Part shown: one piece after another, positions 11,459 to 21,718 of the stretch
Layout of the letters: the number at the start of each line of letters is the position of its first letter
Numbering within the stretch: position 1 is the first letter of the stretch
Assembly (NCBI GenBank): GCA_900312665.1
Contig: ONZQ02000014.1
Span: 1,023,924 to 1,087,923 of the forward strand
From: Cephalotrichum gorgonifer
Taxonomy: Eukaryota; Ascomycota; Sordariomycetes; Microascales; Microascaceae
DNA length: 64,000 bases
Direction: 5' to 3'
Notes under the pieces: model-generated
The model's input: the letters and a program-made list of their open reading frames with translations, nothing else
Told to the model about the DNA's origin: nothing
The model's database searches: none
Translations under genes and position numbers: made by a program

Positions 11459-12648
11459 ATGTCCAGCTCCCCCGAAGCTGCGCGCGAGCCGTCGTCCGCG
11501 TCGGCGGGCGAGGCGGCCGATATGAAGCTTGAGCTCAAGAAGCCGAAAAAGAAGAAGGTGCTGCTTATGGGAAAGAGTGGCTCAGGGAAGTCGAGCATGA
11601 GGAGCATAATATTTAGCAACTATATTGCCAGGGACACGAGGAGGCTGTATGTTACGCCCGCCCATTTCCCTCCCCAACTCTTCCCTTACATGCTCACTCC
11701 TGGTCTTGGACGAGCTTCCCTCGAACCAACACTGACCATTTCCCCTTCCACAGAGGCGCTACGATCGACATCGACCTCTCCCACGTCAAGTTCCTCGGAA
11801 ACCTCACGCTCAACCTCTGGGACTGCGGCGGCCAAGAGGCCTTCATGGAGAACTACCTCTCCCAGCAGCGCGTGCACGTCTTCTCGCACGTCGGAGTCCT
11901 CATCTACGTCTTCGACATCGAGTCCCGCGACGTGGACCGCGACCTCGCGACCTACGTCTCCATCGTGTCCGCCCTCCAACAGTACTCGCCGACGGCGCGC
12001 ATCTACGTCCTCATACACAAGATGGACCTCGTGGTCCCCACGTCCCGCGAGCACGCCTACGACGACCGCGTGCGCCTCGTGCGGCAGAAGACGGCCGAGT
12101 TCGCCGCCTCGATCGGCATGCCCGGCGACGCGCTCGAGATCACGCCGTTCGCGACATCGATATGGGACCAGAGCCTGTACAAGGCCTGGGCGGGCATCAT
12201 CCACGACCTGGTGCCGAACCTGGGCGCCATAGAGAGGAACCTCGCGGACCTGGGGCGCGCCATCGAGGCCGAGGAGCTGCTGCTCTTCGAGCGCACCTCG
12301 TTCCTGGCCGTGTCGTCGTGGACGTCGGAGGCCGGGCAGGACAACCCGACCGAGGACAGGCTGGAGCGCATGTCGAACATCATGAAGCAGTTTAAGCAGA
12401 GCATCAGCAGGTTCACGGGCACGCCGCGCAACGCGGAGCAGTTCGTGTGCATGGAGCACAAGGCGGGTACACGCTTCAGCCTGTTCATCCTCAAGTTCAC
12501 GACGAATACGTACCTCATGGCCGTGCTGCCGCCGGGGGAGGCAAGGTTCAATTCCGCCATGCTGAATTGCCGCATCGCGATTGAGCATTTCAAGTTCCTG
12601 GACGGGCCGAGCCATTTGGCGCCTGCGAGTGCTTCTCAGGGCGCATGA
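11459..12648 (+). CDS. gtr1: Rag-family GTPase Gtr1/RagA
   Basis: Small GTPase of the vacuolar Rag heterodimer (Gtr1-Gtr2), which signals amino-acid sufficiency to TORC1. Exons 11459-11646 and 11754-12648 give 360 aa. G1 is GKSGSGKSS (residues 38-46), G3 is WDCGGQE (85-91) and G4 is HKMD (151-154). The C-terminal half is the roadblock-like domain used for pairing with the RagC/Gtr2 partner. The segment joining the two exons (RRLGATIDIDLSHVKF) is the switch I region typical of Gtr1. The first 20 or so residues are Ser/Ala/Glu-rich and poorly conserved in type; Met22 could be an alternative start. Confidence 0.95.
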
Positions 12649-13099
12649 GTGGTATGTTTGGGAGAACGGGGCTGAGGGGGGGACAGAGGTCAGAGGTCAG
12701 AGGTCAGAGGTCAGAGGGCGGTGGGTTCTTAATTGGCGTAGGGCCTCGAGGGGCCGAGCGCCTCTTTCGTGTATGATATTACAGCGCGGTGGGCATCCTT
12801 TCTAGCCTGGGTCGGGAGTACTGGCGTTCAGGGAATGTGGGCCATGTTTGCTGCTGCAGAATGGGATACCATGTGCTTGCTACCTTCTAGCAGTGAAATG
12901 GCTATAAACCAACAATTCAATTGGAATCAAATGTCCAAGATTGTTCGAACAAGGTGTTGCAAACATCGTCACAGCTGCAAGGCTCCTCAAAAACGTAAAC
13001 GGCGCAAAGGCTAGCAAACCGCCGTTGTTGATATCTAGTTTTCCCGTTCCCGTTCCCGGTTTCCCCTTCCCTAAACTCCCTAGCAATTATCTCACAAAT
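12649..13099. other. Short convergent intergenic region
   Basis: Lies between the 3' ends of gtr1 and the SF3a60 gene. It holds a heptamer tandem repeat at 12684-12718 and otherwise no feature. Confidence 0.5.
12684..12718. repeat. Heptamer tandem repeat CAGAGGT
   Basis: Four exact CAGAGGT units are followed by CAGAGGG, 36 bp after the gtr1 stop codon, in its 3' untranslated region. Confidence 0.85.
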
Positions 13100-14617
13100 T
13101 TACAAGAGTCCCTGCTTCTGCAAGTCGTAGTACACCTTCTCCGGCATGACGTTCCCCTCGGCGTCCTCCATCTGCACCACGCTCCCCTCGTCAATCTTAT
13201 TCTTCTTCTCCTCCTTCTGGATCTTCTCCCACAGCCTCATGGCCTCGTCAATGTGCGAGATATCCCTGAACAGCGTCGTATTCGTGATGCCCAGGCACCG
13301 CAGACCGTAGATGTGCCGCGCCTCGTTGAAGTGCTTGTCGTACGCCCTCCGGCCCATGTACACAAAGTTCCCGCACACCTCGCAGGGGAACTCGACCCCG
13401 AGGCCGTGCAGCCTGTAGAGCCAGAAGGGGATTGGCTTCCCGTCCCACGCGAGTGGCAGCTTCAGCGGGTTGTAGATCTTCTCCTCGCCGTCCTCGTCGT
13501 CCTCGTCGTCGCCCTCGCCCGAGGGCTCGCGCTCCGGCCCGTCGAGGCTCATGAGGTTGTCCAGCTCTTGCTGGCGCTCCCTCTCCGTCATTCCCTGCTT
13601 CCGCTCGACGTTCACCTTGGTGTCGGCGCGCTCCGTCGACATGGCGGCCGCCAACTTCTTGATCCTGTACTCCCTCTCGGCGACGGCCTTCTCCTTCATC
13701 CTCCTCGCCGAGACCGTGCCCGACGCGCCCTCCTCCTGCGCCTCCTTGATCCTCTCCGCCCTCTTCTCGGCGGCCTTGATGTGTTTCCGGCCTGTCAGAT
13801 GGTTCTTGTAGACGTTCTCGTTCTTGAACTCCTTATCGCAGTCCTCGCAGAAGACGGCGTCCGCAGAGGCGGTCTGGTGGCCGCCCGCCGCCCCGTTCGC
13901 CGCCCCGTTGACCTCATCCACCCAGCCCTCTACCTCGTTCTTCTCCCACGCCGCCCCGAACTCGTCGTCGAAGGCCGCAATGATCTTGTCGACGTTCTCC
14001 AGCGGCCGGGTCCGCCGCATGAAGGACTCGAGGTACTCTGCCAGCTCGCCCAGGTACCGGAAGTACTGATCGGTCAACTTCTCATCCCTCTTTATGCCTC
14101 CCGCGCCTGGTGCGAAGTTGTCGAAGATCTCGAGGTATTGCAGGTAGTTCAGGCGCTTGACGTTGGGCAGGTTGAGGTACGACTCGTGGCAGGCGTGCAG
14201 GTCGAAGAAGCGGCCGAAGGCCTCCTCTCCAGAGAACAGCGTGTCGACGAGGTAGGGGATCAGGTCGCCGTCCGCCGTCCTCTTCGCGCGGTACCGCAGC
14301 TCCGCGTTCTCAGCCTGCTCGTTGGGGTAGCGGGCGTGGTGGTCCCGGATAGCGCCGACCTCGCGGTAGAACTCCTCAAAGGGGTCGCCCTCGGCGCCGA
14401 CCTGCTGTATCTCGCGGGTCAGGGCGCCATCCTCGTCGCGGTATAGCTTTAGGAGATTCGTCGACTGGGAGCGGATCTGGTCGAGGAGCTGCGCGACCTC
14501 GTGGTCACGGTTTAGTCTGTCGCGGATGTGTTTGGGATCGTCGCCGATACGGTCGGCTATGGCCTGCTCGAGGCGCTCCAGGTCCTCGTGGATATATCTT
14601 TGGTCTTCTAGATACAT
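13100..14617 (-). CDS. prp9: Splicing factor SF3a subunit 3 (SF3a60 / Prp9)
   Basis: Subunit of SF3a in the U2 snRNP, needed for prespliceosome assembly in the nucleus. A single exon of 505 aa is read from the ATG at 14617, because MYLEDQRYIHEDLERLEQAI is the conserved N-terminus; an in-frame ATG at 14671 adds 18 unlikely residues. A matrin-type C2H2 finger (FCEDCDKEF with GRKH) sits near residue 251, a charged Lys/Glu linker follows, and the conserved C-terminal finger region (PFWLYRLHGLGVEFPCEVCG to NEARH) is near 395-430. It is divergent from the eIF4A-III gene, 424 bp away, making a head-to-head pair of mRNA-processing genes. The long open frame on the opposite strand is a codon-bias shadow. 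Confidence 0.95.
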   Translation of the reverse strand: MYLEDQRYIHEDLERLEQAIADRIGDDPKHIRDRLNRDHEVAQLLDQIRSQSTNLLKLYRDEDGALTREIQQVGAEGDPFEEFYREVGAIRDHHARYPNEQAENAELRYRAKRTADGDLIPYLVDTLFSGEEAFGRFFDLHACHESYLNLPNVKRLNYLQYLEIFDNFAPGAGGIKRDEKLTDQYFRYLGELAEYLESFMRRTRPLENVDKIIAAFDDEFGAAWEKNEVEGWVDEVNGAANGAAGGHQTASADAVFCEDCDKEFKNENVYKNHLTGRKHIKAAEKRAERIKEAQEEGASGTVSARRMKEKAVAEREYRIKKLAAAMSTERADTKVNVERKQGMTERERQQELDNLMSLDGPEREPSGEGDDEDDEDGEEKIYNPLKLPLAWDGKPIPFWLYRLHGLGVEFPCEVCGNFVYMGRRAYDKHFNEARHIYGLRCLGITNTTLFRDISHIDEAMRLWEKIQKEEKKNKIDEGSVVQMEDAEGNVMPEKVYYDLQKQGLL

Positions 14618-15041
14618 CTCCGCTATAGATGGGGGGGTTCGTGAGGTAGGTAGTGGATAGCAGGAGCACAACGTTTCCTGGTAAAAAAAAAGGTTCCGAG
14701 GCGCAAGATCAAAGAAAGTGAGGTTCTGTGGTGGTCGCGCTCAGAGGTGAACCTGTCCACAGTGTGAAACGCACATACTACCTTTATTGTTACCGTGTAC
14801 CAGCAAAATTTAAGCTTCAGTCCAGCTCTATGGTGGCCCTTGTCGCATATCTTCGTTTTTCCGTTGTTCACCACTGCCTTGATTGCCCGACACCATCCTC
14901 GACCCTTTCCACATTCTACACCATCTCCGATCCGATCGCGCCAAGATCATCGGAAAGAACGCGATCCCCGATTTCCCCCGTCCCCCCGCCGCAATTGCTT
15001 CTCACAACACACACAACCACACAACATAATCAACCGCCACC
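14618..15041. promoter_or_regulatory. Shared divergent promoter region, prp9 / fal1
   Basis: This 424-bp head-to-head spacer must contain both promoters and 5' leaders. The fal1 side is pyrimidine- and CA-rich just before a good start context (caccATGG). No TATA box is evident. Confidence 0.5.
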
Positions 15042-16378
15042 ATGGAGAACACTGGAGGAATTGACCGCAAGGCCGACGAGCGGATGGAGTTCACCACTAG
15101 CAAGGAAGTGACAGTCCATCCGACGTTCGAGGCCATGTCGCTCAAGGGTATGGATAACCAGGCGTCCAAACTTCATCCCGGGAGAATAATCCATCGGCTA
15201 ACCGAGACGAACTAGAGAACCTCCTCCGCGGCGTCTACGCCTACGGCTACGAATCCCCCTCGGCCGTCCAGTCCCGCGCCATCGTCCAGATCTGCAAGGG
15301 CCGCGACACCATCGCGCAGGCGCAGTCCGGAACGGGTAAAACCGCCACCTTCTCCATCAGCATGCTCCAGGTCATCGACACGGCCGTGCGCGAGACCCAG
15401 GCCCTCGTCCTCTCCCCGACGCGCGAGCTCGCCACCCAGATCCAGTCCGTCGTCATGGCCCTCGGCGACTACATGAACGTCCAGTGCCACGCCTGTATCG
15501 GCGGCACCAACGTCGGCGAGGACATCCGCAAGCTCGACTACGGCCAGCACATCGTATCGGGCACGCCCGGCCGCGTCGCCGACATGATCCGCCGCCGCCA
15601 CCTCCGCACCCGCCACATCAAGATGCTCGTGCTCGACGAGGCCGACGAGCTCCTGAACCGCGGCTTCCGCGAACAGATCTACGACGTCTACCGGTACCTC
15701 CCCCCGGCGACCCAGGTCGTCGTCGTCAGCGCCACGCTCCCCTACGACGTGCTCGACATGACGACCAAGTTCATGACGGACCCCGTGCGCATCCTCGTCA
15801 AGCGTGACGAGCTGACGCTCGAGGGCCTGAAGCAGTACTTCATCGCCGTGGAGAAGGAGGACTGGAAGTTCGACACCCTGTGCGACCTGTACGACACCCT
15901 GACCATCACGCAGGCCGTCATCTTCTGCAACACGCGCCGAAAGGTCGACTGGCTGACGGAGAAGATGCGCGAGGCCAACTTCACCGTGAGCAGCATGCAC
16001 GGCGAGATGCCCCAGAAGGAGCGCGACAGTATCATGAACGACTTCAGGCGCGGAGACAGCCGCGTGCTAATCTCCACCGACGTCTGGGCCCGCGGCATCG
16101 ACGTCCAGCAGGTCAGCCTGGTCATCAACTACGACCTGCCGAGCAACCGTGAGAACTACATCCACCGCATCGGTCGCAGCGGGAGGTTCGGCAGGAAGGG
16201 TGTCGCCATCAACTTTGTTACTACCGAAGATGTCAGGATCCTTCGCGATATCGAACGTGAGTTTTTTTTTCCTCCCTCAGGCAGGAAAAGGCAGGGGCTA
16301 CAGACTAACATGCACACAGTGTACTACTCGACCCAGATCGATGAGATGCCAATGAACGTAGCCGATCTCATTGCGTAA
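15042..16378 (+). CDS. fal1: DEAD-box RNA helicase eIF4A-III (Fal1)
   Basis: ATP-dependent RNA helicase of the eIF4A group. The eIF4A-III type acts in the exon-junction complex, and yeast Fal1 in 40S ribosome maturation. Exons 15042-15147, 15216-16256 and 16320-16378 give 401 aa, the normal length. Motifs in order: Q motif with SAVQSRAI, I AQSGTGKT, Ia PTREL, GG, Ib TPGR, II DEAD (about residue 175), III SAT, V ARGID, VI HRIGRSGR. The last intron splits the final residues so that the end reads IELYYSTQIDEMPMNVADLI, the conserved eIF4A-III terminus; this confirms the third exon. A residual 4A-I/II assignment is unlikely because of the N-terminal KEVTVHPTFEAMSLK sequence. Confidence 0.96.
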
Positions 16379-17188
16379 AGAAAACCCCAGCAGCGAGGGT
16401 GCTTCAATAAAAACACGAAAGCATTGAGAGGCTAGGAGAGAAAAGATCATGAACGCGAAGCGTCAAGGGATGCAGCCCGGCCCCGTCGGCGTCAGTCCGC
16501 GGGCCGGGTTAGCTTGTGGGAGGAAGGGGGTGCGCAAGCATCCGGTAAGTCTCCAAAAACGCCATGTTACAGTCGCCACCGATGTGAACCAGATGCTGAC
16601 TTTCCAGCTCAGATTATGATTGATCAGATTGAGTTTCAAAGGATACCAGGCTTGTAAGCTAGGAAAATTTTACACGCGACGAAGGACATGAATGTCTGGG
16701 GTAAATGGCATTTGTGAAGGTCGTGAATACTTCGTGGGGGGGAATCTGGTAGGCCGGCTTCAGGTGCCGGCCGGGGCCACGCTGGGACCGACTTCGTTTT
16801 ATGTCGGACAAAGAATACATTTATTGATGCAATCTCTCAGGGACACTCTCCCTACTCCATCCTGGCCATGCTCCTCGCTCACATCATCGTCACTGCAGCT
16901 CAGTGAAAACATTGGAACAAGGCGTTCATTAACGCAAGCCCCGAAGCCCAATGAAGTACAAGCTGGCTATATTTGACTGCTTCGAGCAGCACTCTTGTTA
17001 CGGACTTGGCAAATGAAATAAACTCGCCGTCATGCCCGCTTCTCGGCACCCCAAGCAAGAAACCGATCCTGAAAACTCCGTCGCTATAAGAATAATGCTA
17101 CCTCATCATAAACCTGCCTCGGGTGGCGCTGGTGAGGCCCCTTCCATACCCGAAGCCACCCGCCATGGGGTGAAGGCCTTACCGCTCG
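16379..17188. other. Convergent intergenic region, no gene seen
   Basis: About 0.8 kb between the 3' ends of fal1 and the rhodopsin-fold gene. Only short frames without motifs. Confidence 0.4.
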
Positions 17189-18736
17189 TCAACGTCCGTC
17201 ACCTGGAGTCTCCAGGGGGGAGGACTCCAAGCGCTTCTCGCCCCCTTCCTCGTCCTCGCGCGACCAAGCAGACCCCGCAAACTCTTCCTCCCTTACCCTC
17301 GCCCTCTTCTCACTCATCGCATCCGAGCAGGACGCAAAGCTCATCTTCCTCTCCCGAGCCCGCTCCGCCACCCCTTCCCCACAACTCCCTCCTACCCACT
17401 CCCCGCCGCCCTCTGCGTCCGTCATGACCGCCCCACTCGGATCTCTCCTCGGCCCCGTCCCGATCGTGCGAGGCCTCTCGTATCCTGACACCTCGCGCCG
17501 GCCGGACGCGGGCGAGCTCGCCATCGAGCGGAACGACGCGGGCGCCACGCGCGCGAGAAGCGGCTTCAGGGTTGGGAGGCAGGCGCAGATTATCGAGGCA
17601 CATATCTCGATCATGGACCAGTTTGCCATGCTTATCGTCGTGAACGTGAAGTCGGCGGCGCCCCTGTCGCGGTTGGAGTCTAGGAATATAACCATCCTGA
17701 GGACGGAGATGGCGCATACACTATGTTGTTCCGAATTCCCGGGATCGTTAGCATATCGCCTCATGGTTTGGGAACGACGAAAGCTGCTCGGGGGAAGGGA
17801 GTGGCTTGTGTGCGTGTATGTGAGAGAGAGAAAACGGGAGACCCACGTAAAGGCCGCAAGGAAGACGGCAAACAGCGGGATCTTCTGTCGCCTCGGAATC
17901 TTGAGTCTAGAGATGACCGGGAGCGGCAGGAAGAATATCAAAAAGTCCGTCGCGATGTGAAGCACGTAGTTGGACCAGTAGATCTCCTTGCCGTGGCAGT
18001 ATGACGTCTTGCGGAGCTCAATGTGCCAGAAGGCGCGTAAGGGTACGCAGGAGGCGAGGAGGTTAGAGATTATGTATATGTGGGAGACCACGACGACAGC
18101 GAGGAGCCCTTTTGTCGCGGTTTGGATGTGCTCGTGGGTCAGGATGCGGAGGTAGAGGTTGAGGATGGAGAGCTTGGTGAAGAAGAGGGATGCAACGTAT
18201 AAGACGGAGGTGTAAAGGTTCGCCTGTAGGCGTAGGGTTAGAATGTACATTGGCTTCAGGGTGGAAAAAAGGGGGGGGGGGGGTAGGGGGGGGGTTAAAA
18301 GACGATAAGATGATGTACCTGGAGGTATCCAGTGACCTGCTGCTGGGAGAGATGTATCTTGTGTCGACCAAGTCCAAATTCCACCACTGCGAAGTCCATT
18401 AGTTCCAGCCCCTAGGAAGAATGTCGTCGGTTAGCAGTAAACTTACTCGCTATGGTCCCCGACATCGATCCAACGGCAAAGATCTAGGCCCGAACGTTAG
18501 CTCTCGACCTCCATCCTACTTCAGTTGGTCAGTCGCTAACTCACCAGCGACCCAAGTATGAACCAGTCTTCGAGCCCCAGCCTCCGTAGTATCGCCCCGC
18601 GGGCATAAAACCTCAGGCCGACACACATCGCCGCGAGGCCAGTTGATACCACGGCGCAGGGCACCACCGACTGCCCGATGAACTCATCCGGGTACAGAGG
18701 GTCCTCCATTATCCCCGTTGATTCGGGTAATGACAT
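17189..18736 (-). CDS. Rhodopsin-fold (PTH11-like) integral membrane protein
   Basis: Seven-helix plasma-membrane protein of the large fungal rhodopsin-domain family, some of whose members sense surfaces or nutrients; ligand unknown. I assemble five exons, 18736-18545, 18483-18447, 18386-18319, 18223-17847 and 17720-17189, giving 401 aa with all phases matching. Supporting motifs are GLEDWFILG after helix 2, EFGLGRH across a small exon, the helix YTSVLYVASLFFTKLSILNLYLRIL, ASCVPLRAFW, TDFLIFFLPLPVI, and FTVCAISVLRMV across the last intron. The C-terminal 140 or so residues are polar and Ser/Arg/Glu-rich, typical of the cytoplasmic tail. No CFEM domain is seen at the N-terminus. The smallest exon (37 bp) is inferred from phase and consensus. 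Intron 3 carries a long G/C homopolymer. Confidence 0.8.
18271..18294. repeat. Poly-G tract inside intron 3 of the rhodopsin-fold gene
   Basis: On the plus strand 13 G, TA and 9 G run together. The transcribed strand therefore has poly-C in the intron, and the DNA could form a G-quadruplex. Confidence 0.85.
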
Positions 18737-19683
18737 TTTTTTTTAGCGTCTTCACTTCTTTCACCCCTTAAGCAGGTCTTCCTTCCTACTTGCCTCTCTC
18801 GCGTTGTCGGGATCGTGAGGCCCAGGTTGCGTGTAAGTGGTGAACCGGGAGAGCAGAAAATGTGCTATACCACCATGGCGAAGAGCGCACTCCGCGTCAC
18901 CTAAGAATATCGCCGTCCCGTGAGGTTATGAGACAGTCAGTCCGCAGGGTCAACCAGGCCAGACGCTTCGCAGACTCTCGTTTCTCTCGGTCGTCGTCGG
19001 CTTGGTGTGAGCTTGCCGCTGTGATAATCACGGAATCTTGAATTCCTGCTCGTATAATATGTCATTGTCCAGTCGAAAGGCGCATCAACCCCAAGGTGAC
19101 GGTATCCCAGCTTTTCATATGTTCGTATTCTCACAACCAAGCAGATGCGGGCGAAGCGGGAGGGGAGAGAGGGCGAGGGGCCGGTTCCGCCAAGATGGTT
19201 GTCCGGTTTATGTATATATTGATGCATGGCGAAAAGCCAATTCACCCGGAAGACACATCCTTACTCCCCCCCCCAGGTTTTCTCCATGCAGGCCGAACCG
19301 ATATATTGCACTCCCCCGCCTTGCGAGCCTTTCCTATATATTATGCCGGACGCTTGCCAAACGTGCCCGGGGATGAATCCAGTCCGGACCGCATATGCTT
19401 ACACACACACACATGCACCACTCCCGCTCTCGTTGTCTCCCCTGCCCGGCGCAGGAAATCGCCACCGGCTCATAAAGAGTGATGGTAGGTTACAACGGGG
19501 CGGCATCATTGACGGGAGGTCGTTGAGCACAGACTCTGAAGCCCGATCTTTCTCTTCCTAGAGAACGCGGAATTGGCCACATGGCCACGTCCTGCGGTGT
19601 AATCATAACCATGTTTCCAGGTCCTGCATTATGTCGTGGACCCTGGTGACGACCACGATCGGTCCTGAGTCAGACGCCCGCAG

Positions 19684-19703
19684 CGCCAATTGCACAATTG
19701 GCG
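19684..19703. repeat. Perfect palindrome, 9-bp arms
   Basis: CGCCAATTG, CA, then CAATTGGCG form a near-continuous perfect palindrome. It resembles an operator or hairpin; no adjacent gene explains it. Confidence 0.7.
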
Positions 19704-20048
19704 AGATGAGAGCTGGCGAGGCCCGGTATGAGTGAGCGACATGGGCGAATCGGGACCGGCTCAAATTCAATTAAATGTCGCCGGATTTAGTTCTTCGTAA
19801 AGTGGATGTGGGTGGAGGACCGTGCCTGAGTTGCTAAAGTACTCCATGTTGCCTTAATTAATGTGGAAGAGCGGCGAACCTGATATATAGGCCGGCGGGT
19901 GTCCGTTAGCATCCAGTCCCGCGAACGGGTCACCAGATCCCAATCCGTACTCTGCAGGTGGCGAGATAATGCTTGCTTTCCAAATGAGGTTCGATTAACC
20001 TCAATGCGCGAATGAGAGGTACGTATCCAAGTGGTGGTCAGCGCTGCG

Positions 20049-20072
20049 GGATCCGGATATATCACCGGATCC
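20049..20072. repeat. Perfect inverted repeat, 8-bp arms
   Basis: GGATCCGG and CCGGATCC flank the 8-nt loop ATATATCA, within the gene-poor block. Confidence 0.7.
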
Positions 20073-21658
20073 GGCCCTTTTTGCCCCAAAAGTCGCCTGT
20101 CATAACGCCTCGTCGCTGTCCATAGAGGGTCAAGAGGTAGTACAGCGGCTCTCGGGCGCATCTGCGGGCACACCATCTCTCCATGGCGAATATAGAGGAG
20201 AATTTCACCGCCAGGGGAAAGCTCCTTTACCGGTTTGCCAGGGCCGTTATCCTTCTGATCGGACACGATGAAGGCTCGTAAGGTACGAGAATTATGTATC
20301 GGATCCGAGGGGAGACGAGCGCCCTCCAATGCTGGAAGATGCCCCTTGTGTCTGCGGCCGTGAACTGGACTCCTGCGATCGTCTTCCGCGACAGAAGAGA
20401 GAGCTGGACACTGGAGAGACTCCCCCCACCATCCAAATGGAAGAGTTTCTGACCATCAACTCCAAGGAGTGTCGGTGTTTCGAATGGCTCTCAAGTATGA
20501 CCACTCGGTCACCACGGCTCTTGATATCGTTTCTGGCGAGGAACCACCGTGGCTCGGCAGCCGCGAGCTCATTTTAAGCCCCTCAGGTGTCTCGAAGCGC
20601 TGCCTGCCTGGCTTCAACGTCCAAGAGGCCTTGGGATTTCAGACACTTGCCTCCTTGCTGTGATTTTGCGGCGGCCCCCCTCCCGCGAATTCCGGGGCGT
20701 CGGCTTAGAGAACTTGGACGAAAAGAAACGTCGGCGGTAGGGGTAACGTTGTCGGTTTAGCAGTCAATCCTTGCCGCTGTCCCTCATAGGACTTATTGCG
20801 AGCCTTCAAGGGCAGGAAATATACCAGGAGTTCACAGATTCGTGTTCCTCTGTATTCACATTCACTACCCAAGTGCATGTGATACGGCCGAACACTCGCC
20901 CCATCCGGTAAAGACACCTTCCGAAGAAGTAGCAAGTAGTTCTTGGTCCGATCATCCCCGCCGGGTGATGGTGGAGAAGCGACCGTGGCATCCGGATGCG
21001 GCGGATCAGGGAGGCTGGGTGGCATCTTGAGCCCTCTGCAAGAATAGGTCGCGCATAAGCGCTGGGGGTCTTGCATGAGTATCGACACAATTTCGATATA
21101 CCGTCTTGATGAGCTTTGGCCAGAGATAACACTAGTTTTTCAGAACCAGTCTTAGGGAAGGCTAACTGAGCACTGCTTCCTCGAGCCTAGACTCCTCTCC
21201 CCCGCGTGTGAGATGAGAATAATGACATGCTGCCGACCTGCTCCCCGTGGAAATATGACTGCCTGCTAAGCATGTGGGGGGTTGAGGGAAGCACTCCACT
21301 CACGCTCTAGCTGGCGAAGGGTCCTGATCTGTAGCCCCGATCTGTGGTCGACTAGGACATGCTTCTATCGGAACCGGGGACTAGAGAGATACCCTGCATG
21401 CTCCGTAACATGGGTATCGGAGTCTACCGAAAGTCGGCCGGTTGGCCGAACCTAGGGCACCGCCATAGCCATGTGTCTCCTAATATGACTACTTGCAGAT
21501 ATGTCTCAGTTAGGAACCCATGGAATATGGAACTCCGTTCAGTCCGGTCCTGTTCGACAGACCGTAATTTCATCTACACCAAACCCAAATGGGGCCGCCC
21601 AGGCCGGAATTTTCCCGAAGAATTTGACGCGAGGGACGCCCCTGAGCCCCTAGAATAT

Positions 21659-21718
21659 GAGTACGAGTGAGGCCATGACGGCGGCAAAAATTCCAATCGA
21701 GCTATTGAGCTCGTACTC
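21659..21718. repeat. Inverted GAGTACGAG / CTCGTACTC pair
   Basis: GAGTACGAG at 21659-21667 and its exact reverse complement at 21710-21718 are separated by 42 bp. Both belong to the TACTCGTAC word set of this block. Confidence 0.65.

Noticed and set aside
11686..12615. A 309-codon minus-strand frame opposite gtr1
   Set aside because: Arg/Glu/Val-rich shadow of the GTPase; no motif of its own.
12941..14446. A 501-codon plus-strand open frame opposite prp9
   Set aside because: Leu/Val-rich antisense shadow created by GC-biased codons; the minus strand has the SF3a60 motifs.
15212..16000. A 262-codon minus-strand frame opposite fal1
   Set aside because: Shadow of the DEAD-box gene; Asp/Val/Leu-rich with no domain.
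19787..20329. A 180-codon minus-strand frame in the gene-poor block
   Set aside because: No signal peptide, conserved motif or codon bias like the real genes; no splice partners found.
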